Assembly: GCA_037954665.1 (NCBI GenBank)
Contig: JBBMOL010000066.1
Location: 3,348,001-3,412,000, forward strand
Length of the DNA: 64,000 nt
Source of the DNA: Laguncularia racemosa
Taxonomy: Eukaryota > Streptophyta > Magnoliopsida > Myrtales > Combretaceae
Reading direction: 5' to 3'
Of the stretch, positions 58,782 to 64,000 are shown in pieces. The notes beneath the pieces are model-generated. The model saw nothing but the letters and a program-made list of their open reading frames with translations, made no database searches and was not told where the DNA came from. Every line of letters starts with the position of its first letter. Within the stretch, counting starts at the first letter, position 1. The position numbers and the translations under genes were made by a program.

Positions 58782-59084
58782 TGATACGAACCACACCAAC
58801 TCGTGACGAAACCCAATACCAATACGTTCGGAAATTCGTTGCCTAAGACGCCCAAACACCTAAAGTGGAAAACCGCGACCCGTTGTCTATAAGCGAGACA
58901 AGAACCTTGGTATAAAAGTGAAGACGCCACAATCGGGATGGAAAACCGATTGATAAGTCGGGATGAACGCCACGGAAATCAATCCGATAAGTTCGAATTA
59001 AGTTCTTGAAGAACCAAGAGAGGTGCCTCTCAAAAGTGTTTAATGTTCAATGATGTCTTATTCTAATGTTCTAAACCCTAGGAG

Positions 59085-59092
59085 CTTTTATA
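59085..59092 (-). promoter_or_regulatory. TATA box, element G 3' LTR
   Basis: Minus strand TATAAAAG; matching copy in the 5' LTR at 63629-63636. Confidence 0.75.
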
Positions 59093-59202
59093 CTAGGGTT
59101 ACAATTCGTGTAAAAAACAAGTCCAAAACGACGTAGTTTAGTTAAGTGACATAAAAACGCGAAACAGAACAAGCTGGCCGACAGGGGATACACGGCCTGT
59201 GT

Positions 59203-59300
59203 ACACGCCCGTGTACTTTGGCCGTGTATCTTTCTGTGCAACTTCTGGCAACATACACGCCCGTGTACTTTAGCCGTGTATCTTTCTGTGGATTTGCTTG
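59203..59300 (-). repeat. Two 52-bp hairpin repeats in the G 3' LTR
   Basis: ACACGCCCGTGT cores at 59203 and 59255, each followed on the plus strand by CCGTGTATCTTTCTGTG. TACACG/CGTGTA arms form a 6-base hairpin. Located about 110-210 bases upstream of TATA. Confidence 0.85.
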
Positions 59301-59339
59301 ACTCTATACACGGCCGTGCCTTGAAAATACACGCCCTCT

Positions 59340-60935
59340 TCAACCCGTGTCCAGTATAACTTGTACAAAAGCAAGGTTCTTCCAATGGTTGTTCCAATCC
59401 GTTCCAACTCCATGATTGCTCCAATCTTTTCCGGCTTCATGGACAACCTTTATCAACCCGTTAAGTGCTTCCTTGAATCGTTTTGCTCGATTTCTTGTGA
59501 TCGGTCCAGGCAGCACTTCAAGAGGATCCACATTTCTTCTTCTGGCTTGGCTCTCATCTCGGATCTCATCATTCCCCTCCTCTTGAAAAGGATTTGTCCT
59601 CAAATCATTTCCTGCATCAAATGGACTCAGATCAGTAACATTAAACGTGACACTTACTGGATAATTACCTGGTAAATCTTTCATGTATGCTATATCATGG
59701 ATGTATTCAAGAATTTGAATTGGTCCATCGCCTCTAGGAAGTAATTTAGATCTACGCTGTACAGGAATCTGCTCTTTGTGCATGTGATCCCAAATCCAAT
59801 CTCCAGGTTCAAAAACAGCTTGTTGATAACCCTTTTAGGCTTGTTTCACATACTGCTCCACTCTTCGCTCAATATTTAGCTTTCTCACGAAATCTGTCTT
59901 AAAATCAGCATCAAAACTCACAGATTTGTTAAGTGGCAATGGCAATAAATAAATAGGAACCAATGGGTTGAAACCATACACAATCTCAAATGGTGAACAA
60001 TGAATAATGCTATTTAAAGCCCTATTACATGCAAACTCCACAAATGGTAGATAATCCTTCCAAGTCCTAATGTTCTTCCCTATGATTGCCCCTAACAATT
60101 GAATTAACGTCCTATTAACCACCTCAATTTGCCCATCAGTTTGTGGGTGACGGATAGTAAAAAACATCCGTTTAGTTCCTAACTTTTCCCACAAGACTCT
60201 CCAAAAATGACTCAAAAATTTCTCATCTCGAATACTAACAATGCTCCTAGGTATACCATGCGGATGCACTACCTCTCTAAAGAACAAATCAACAATGTGT
60301 ATAGCATGATCAGTTTTATGACAAGGACTGAAATGAACCATTTTAGAAATCCTATCCACAACCACAAAAATAGAATCTCGACCATGCCTAGGCTTAGATA
60401 ATCCTAACACAAAATCTATGGACATGTCTATCCAAGGCTCATGAGGAATGACACTTTACTCATATAACCAATCTAAGAAGTCATCTAAGCAAGGAATAGT
60501 ATGACGATACTTTACTGTGATGTTATTGCTGGCGCGGCAGTCAACACGCATTCTCCATGTCCCATCCTTCTTAGGCACCAAAATCACAAGCACTGCACAT
60601 GGACTCATGCTCTCCCTCACGTACCCCTTCTCCATTAATTCTTCAACCTGCCTTTAGAGTTCCTTTGCTTCCTCCGGGGTGTTCCTGTAAGCTGGCTTGT
60701 TTGGAATCGATGCTTCGGGTACAAGGTCAATCTAGTGCTCAATACCATGAACAGGTGGTAATCCCTTTGGAATCTCCTCAAGAAAGACATCTTCAAAGTC
60801 CTGCACAAAAGACACAACCACACTAGGCAAAGAGTTAGATAATTCGTTAGTAGTCAAACATGTTTCCTTAAAAACCAGAAACAACATAGGTTGCTTCATC
60901 ACTAACGCTCTGCTCACTACACTTGCTCTTGCCAC
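59340..60935 (-). pseudogene. Pol remnant of element G: RT start fused to integrase
   Basis: From 60935 the frame shows the RT N-terminal region (F-L-E-E-I-P-K-G-L-P-P), continues in pieces to I-P-C-L-D-D near 60480, then jumps to integrase at 60425. RT catalytic core, RNase H and the integrase zinc region are gone. Integrase core: first Asp in S-I-D-F-V-L-G-L; the second motif reads V-S-I-R-D where V-S-D-R-D is usual, so a catalytic Asp appears to be Ile; Glu is present in T-D-G-Q-I-E-V. The C-terminal part (59783-59340) has D-G-P-I-Q-I-L-E and the tail D-L-R-T-N-P-F-Q-E, ending inside the LTR. It cannot encode a working polymerase or integrase. Confidence 0.85.
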
Positions 60936-60947
60936 ACAACTCTCCTT

Positions 60948-62807
60948 TTACAAGGCTGCCCTCTCCTTTTCACTCACCACCAAAGTTGATTCCCCTTCAA
61001 CTTGGCCTCTCACACACTTTCCAGCCTTCCTCTCCTTTTCCTTTTGATCTTGACTTTTATATTCCTTTTTCTTCTCATTGTCTTTTGCTCTCTCACTCTC
61101 ACTCTGCTTTTCACTCACCTTGTGTTTTGCAAATGACTGTTGTAGCTGCAACTGGTCCTCATACACCTGCTTAGGTGTTAACGGTTTAAGATTAAAGCTC
61201 TTTCCTTGGTGAACAAGCGTATACTTGTTAGAAAAGCCATCATGCACAACCTTCCTATCAAATTGCCATGGCCTCCCCAACAACACATGACATGCTTGCA
61301 TTGGCACTACATCACATAACACCTCATCCCCATACCTACCAATGCGAAACCCAATCAAGGCTTGCTTACTCACCTTAGTCTCACCACTATCATTTAACCA
61401 CTGCAATTTATACGGGCTAGGGTGTCTAACAGTTTTGAGCCCCAACCTCTCAACAATAAAATTGCTCACTACATTGGTGCAACTTCCCCCATCAATAATC
61501 AAACTACAAATGTGATCTCCTAGATAACATCTAGTATGAAATATATTTTCTCTTTGCACCTCCTCTTCTTCCTTCACCTGCACATTCAGCGCTCGCTTCA
61601 CTACTGCCACTAGCCTTCCCATTGCAGGCTCCTCATCATCACTAACATCCTCTAATGGTGGCATATCATCTTCTTCACTATCCCCCTCAGTCTCATACTC
61701 ACCATCATCACGCAAAATCATCACACGCCTATTTGGACATTGACTAGAAATATGGCCTCTACCTTGACATTTAAAGCATCTAATGTCACGATTTCTAGAA
61801 GTAGAAGATTCAGGGTTACCTTGATTACCAGGAGTAAAACCCGCTTGCCTCAGCTCCCCTTTTGGTTTGGTAGGTAAAGGCTTTTCTTCCTTCTTCGATT
61901 GATTAGTCTTCCAAGTGGATGAACCATTACCCTGTTGAAATCGTGCACTACTACTACCCTTCCGCTTGTGCTGGTTCTCAACCTTTATAGCCATGTGAAC
62001 CATATCCTCCAATTCTACATAATGCTGCAATTCAACCACATTTTGGATTTCTCTATTCAACCCAGCAAGGAATCTAGCCATTGTAGCCTCTCTATCCTCT
62101 TCTACATTCGCCCTAATCATAGTAACTTCCATCTCCTTGAAGTACTCATCTACACTTCGGCTTCCCTGCCTCAGAGTTTGCAACTTGTTGTGCAATTCAC
62201 GATAGTAATACGCAGGTATAAACCGCTTTCTCATCACTCTTTTCATCTCTTCCCAAGACTCAATAGGTGGCTCGCCACTCCTTCTTCTATTCAACATTAA
62301 TTGATCCCACCACACTATAGCATAATCTGAAAATTCAATGGCAGCAAGTTTCACCTTCTTTCTCCCACTATAGTTGTGACAATCAAACACCATCTCCACC
62401 TTTTTCTCCCATTCTAAATACGCCTCGGGATCATTCTTCCCTTGGAAAGGGGGAATCTTCATCTTTATACTACTCAATTGATCATCCTCTCTATTCATAT
62501 CTCCTCTATCTTCCCAATCTCTAGTCCCTCTATTCCGACCACTATAACCTCTATAACTCCCAACAGAAGGCTCATCAAAGTCATCACCCGACATTTCATC
62601 TCCACCCCTCGGTACTCTCCTAGAACGACTCTCCCTCTTATGCCCTTGGAATACGTTTGTGGATTGATCTAGTCTTTGCTCCACCGTCTCATGAACTTGT
62701 TCCATTCCTTCTTGGAACATCCTCTTCATTTCTCCCCTCAACGCCTCAATTACTAACCTAGCATCAAACCTTCCCCTCTCACCTTCCGGAGAATGTTGTC
62801 TCGACAT
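60948..62807 (-). CDS. Intact gag-protease of element G
   Basis: Open frame of about 619 codons from the ATG at 62807 (M-S-R-Q-H-S-P-E-G-E). An in-frame ATG 18 codons upstream is less likely, as its extension is hydrophobic and lies in the leader. Domains: N-terminal helix (A-R-L-V-I-E-A-L-R), acidic linker, gag core (W-E-K-K-V-E, V-V-W-W-D-Q-L), basic linker, CCHC knuckle C-F-K-C-Q-G-R-G-H-I-S-S-Q-C at about residues 344-357, acidic segment, protease with I-I-D-G-G-S-C-T-N (Asp about residue 439), and a K/E-rich charged tail. Gag packages element RNA and the protease trims the polyprotein. The frame ends in TAA before RT. It is the only undamaged retroelement frame in the window. Confidence 0.9.
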   Translation of the reverse strand: MSRQHSPEGERGRFDARLVIEALRGEMKRMFQEGMEQVHETVEQRLDQSTNVFQGHKRESRSRRVPRGGDEMSGDDFDEPSVGSYRGYSGRNRGTRDWEDRGDMNREDDQLSSIKMKIPPFQGKNDPEAYLEWEKKVEMVFDCHNYSGRKKVKLAAIEFSDYAIVWWDQLMLNRRRSGEPPIESWEEMKRVMRKRFIPAYYYRELHNKLQTLRQGSRSVDEYFKEMEVTMIRANVEEDREATMARFLAGLNREIQNVVELQHYVELEDMVHMAIKVENQHKRKGSSSARFQQGNGSSTWKTNQSKKEEKPLPTKPKGELRQAGFTPGNQGNPESSTSRNRDIRCFKCQGRGHISSQCPNRRVMILRDDGEYETEGDSEEDDMPPLEDVSDDEEPAMGRLVAVVKRALNVQVKEEEEVQRENIFHTRCYLGDHICSLIIDGGSCTNVVSNFIVERLGLKTVRHPSPYKLQWLNDSGETKVSKQALIGFRIGRYGDEVLCDVVPMQACHVLLGRPWQFDRKVVHDGFSNKYTLVHQGKSFNLKPLTPKQVYEDQLQLQQSFAKHKVSEKQSESERAKDNEKKKEYKSQDQKEKERKAGKCVRGQVEGESTLVVSEKERAAL

Positions 62808-63317
62808 AGTTCCTGCAGGAAAGATTAGTACAACACAAATATATATATGATCAAACCTCACGATACACTCCCTTACGTGTTTCGCTCAAATGATGATATC
62901 ACACAGTCACTCGTGTATTCTCACAAACAACGATGATATCACTCACCAATTTCCTCTTCTCAATTCTCTTGGAACTAACCCGAACTACATCAATTTCCTT
63001 CTGTAGAATTCAAAACCAACTCTAGGGTTCGTAAAATTTCCCTCTATTTTTCTATCCGAATTTTTTTTTTTGTCTCTGTTTTTTTTTTTTTTTGGCTTTT
63101 GATCACGTTTCTCTTTTCTTTTCTTTTCCCTTCTTTTTTTTTTTTGGTCGTGATTTTTACTCTTTTTTTTTTTATTTTTACAATCGACTAGTAAATACTA
63201 CACTATCAAAAGACAATTAATATTGCGGAATTGAACACGATAATTGATATGAACGATTGGAGTTAGGGTTTTTGATATTACCTTCCTCAACCGAACTTGA
63301 TGTTTTGACAAACCTAA
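62808..63317 (-). other. Leader of element G
   Basis: Non-coding; long T runs on the plus strand (63065-63175) give A-rich leader RNA. Confidence 0.7.
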
Positions 63318-63329
63318 GCTTTGATACCA
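63318..63329 (-). other. Primer-binding site of element G
   Basis: Minus strand TGGTATCAAAGC, one mismatch to the initiator tRNA-Met complement, three bases from the LTR end. Confidence 0.88.
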
Positions 63330-63332
63330 AAC

Positions 63333-64000
63333 TGATACGAACCACGCCAACTCGTGACGAAACCCAATACCAATACGTTCGGAAATTCGTTGCCTAAGAC
63401 GCCCAAACACCTAAAGTGGAAAACCGCGACCCGTTGTCTATAAGCGAGACAAGAACCTTGGTATAAAAGTGAAGACGCCACAATTGGGATGGAAAACCGA
63501 TTGATAAGTCGGGATGAACGCCACGGAAATCAATCCGATAAGTTCGAATTAAGTTCTTGAAGAACCAAGAGAGGTGCCTGTGTTTAATGTTCAATGATGT
63601 CTTGTTCTAATGTTCTAAACCCTAGGAGCTTTTATACTAGGGTTACAATTCGTGTAAAAAACAAGTCCAAAACGACGTAGTTTAGTTAAGTGACATAAAA
63701 ATGCGAAATAGAACAAGCTGGCCGACAGGGGATATATGGCCTGTGTACACGCCCGTGTACTTTGGCCGTGTACTTGTCTGTGCAACTTCTGGCAACATAC
63801 ACGCCCGTGTACTTTGGCCGTGTATCTTTCTATGCAACTTCTGGCAACATACACGCCCGTGTACTTTAGCCGTGTATCTTTCTGTGGATTTGCTTGACTC
63901 CATACACGGCCGTGCCTTGAAAATACACGCCCTCTTCAACCCGTGTCCAGTATAACTTGTACAAAAGCAAGGGTCTTCCAATGGTTGTTCCAATCCGTTC
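63333..64000 (-). repeat. 5' LTR of element G, cut by the window end
   Basis: Minus strand ends GTTCGTATCA at 63333; close to 58782-59405 in sequence. It has three hairpin repeats where the other LTR has two, and a small deletion near 63580. Confidence 0.88.
63747..63890 (-). repeat. Three 52-bp hairpin repeats in the G 5' LTR
   Basis: ACACGCCCGTGT cores at 63747, 63799 and 63851, exactly 52 bases apart. Confidence 0.9.

Larger units (their letters stand above)
58782..59455 (-). repeat. 3' LTR of element G
   Basis: About 674 bp; minus strand starts TGATAAAGG and ends GTTCGTATCA. The start is inferred from terminal symmetry. Minus-strand TATAAAAG at 59085-59092, with hairpin repeats upstream of it. 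Confidence 0.8.
58782..64000 (-). mobile_element. Gypsy element G, gag intact, pol internally deleted
   Basis: Minus-strand element; the 5' LTR (right) runs past the window end. Termini are TGATA...TATCA. Primer site, leader and one open gag-protease frame are followed by a pol that keeps the RT N-terminus, then jumps to integrase core and C-terminus. It is a different family from A-F, with other LTRs and gag sequence, but shares the integrase tail pattern D-L-R-T-N-P and a pol frame that runs into the 3' LTR, an arrangement known in CRM-type chromoviruses. Confidence 0.9.

Noticed and set aside
61935..62300. Plus-strand frames over the G gag (also 60599-60826 and 62442-62672)
   Set aside because: Shadows of the strongly coding minus-strand gag frame.

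Overview
This window is nuclear DNA from a flowering plant, most likely a eudicot. It is AT-rich and crowded with Ty3/Gypsy LTR retrotransposons primed by initiator tRNA-Met. It also holds degraded endogenous pararetrovirus (caulimovirid) sequence, a hAT transposase relic and only one intact host gene: an intron-less G-type lectin receptor kinase at 27766-30201 (+). A 500-base run of N (4400-4899) marks an assembly gap. The species cannot be named from the sequence.

Layout. 1-1860: LTR-like promoter/leader with a tRNA-derived (SINE-like) patch. 3478-3868: MITE-like stem-loop. 3990-7913: Gypsy remnants plus a truncated (+) element E with a tandem duplication. 7914-10541: 5' half of a (-) gag element D. 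10542-14045: 3' part of a gag-only (+) element A. 14046-14720: (-) LTR-like remnant. 16073-21771: complete gag-only element B (TSD ACAAC) whose 3' LTR carries a foreign solo LTR. 21777-27765: non-coding. 27766-30201: receptor kinase. 32090-33717: hAT transposase pseudogene. 35230-35871: LTR-like remnant with hairpin repeats. 36353-41776 and 52284-54640: pararetrovirus blocks. They are separated by a (-) pol-only element F (41777-52283), which itself contains a complete (+) gag-only element C (45746-50917, TSD CAAAC). 55120-57159: short degenerate (+) Gypsy element H. 58782-64000: (-) Gypsy element G with an open gag-protease frame but most of RT, all of RNase H and part of integrase missing; its right LTR runs off the window.

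A, B, C, D, E and F share LTR ends (TG...GCACATCA), the same primer site, a palindrome around the TATA box and a similar leader. A, B and C have gag and protease but no RT, RNase H or integrase, and all three share the same internal junction. F has RT, RNase H and integrase, but its pol begins straight after the leader with no gag or protease. The family is therefore physically split into gag-only and pol-only members that could have complemented each other in trans. All of these frames now carry stops or frameshifts. Other structures worth following are a 186-bp LTR extension containing a second primer-binding site, hairpin-forming LTR repeats shared by unrelated elements, a nested pair (C in F) whose LTR divergence contradicts its nesting order, and outward-facing inverted copies of viral leader sequence around an RT fragment.
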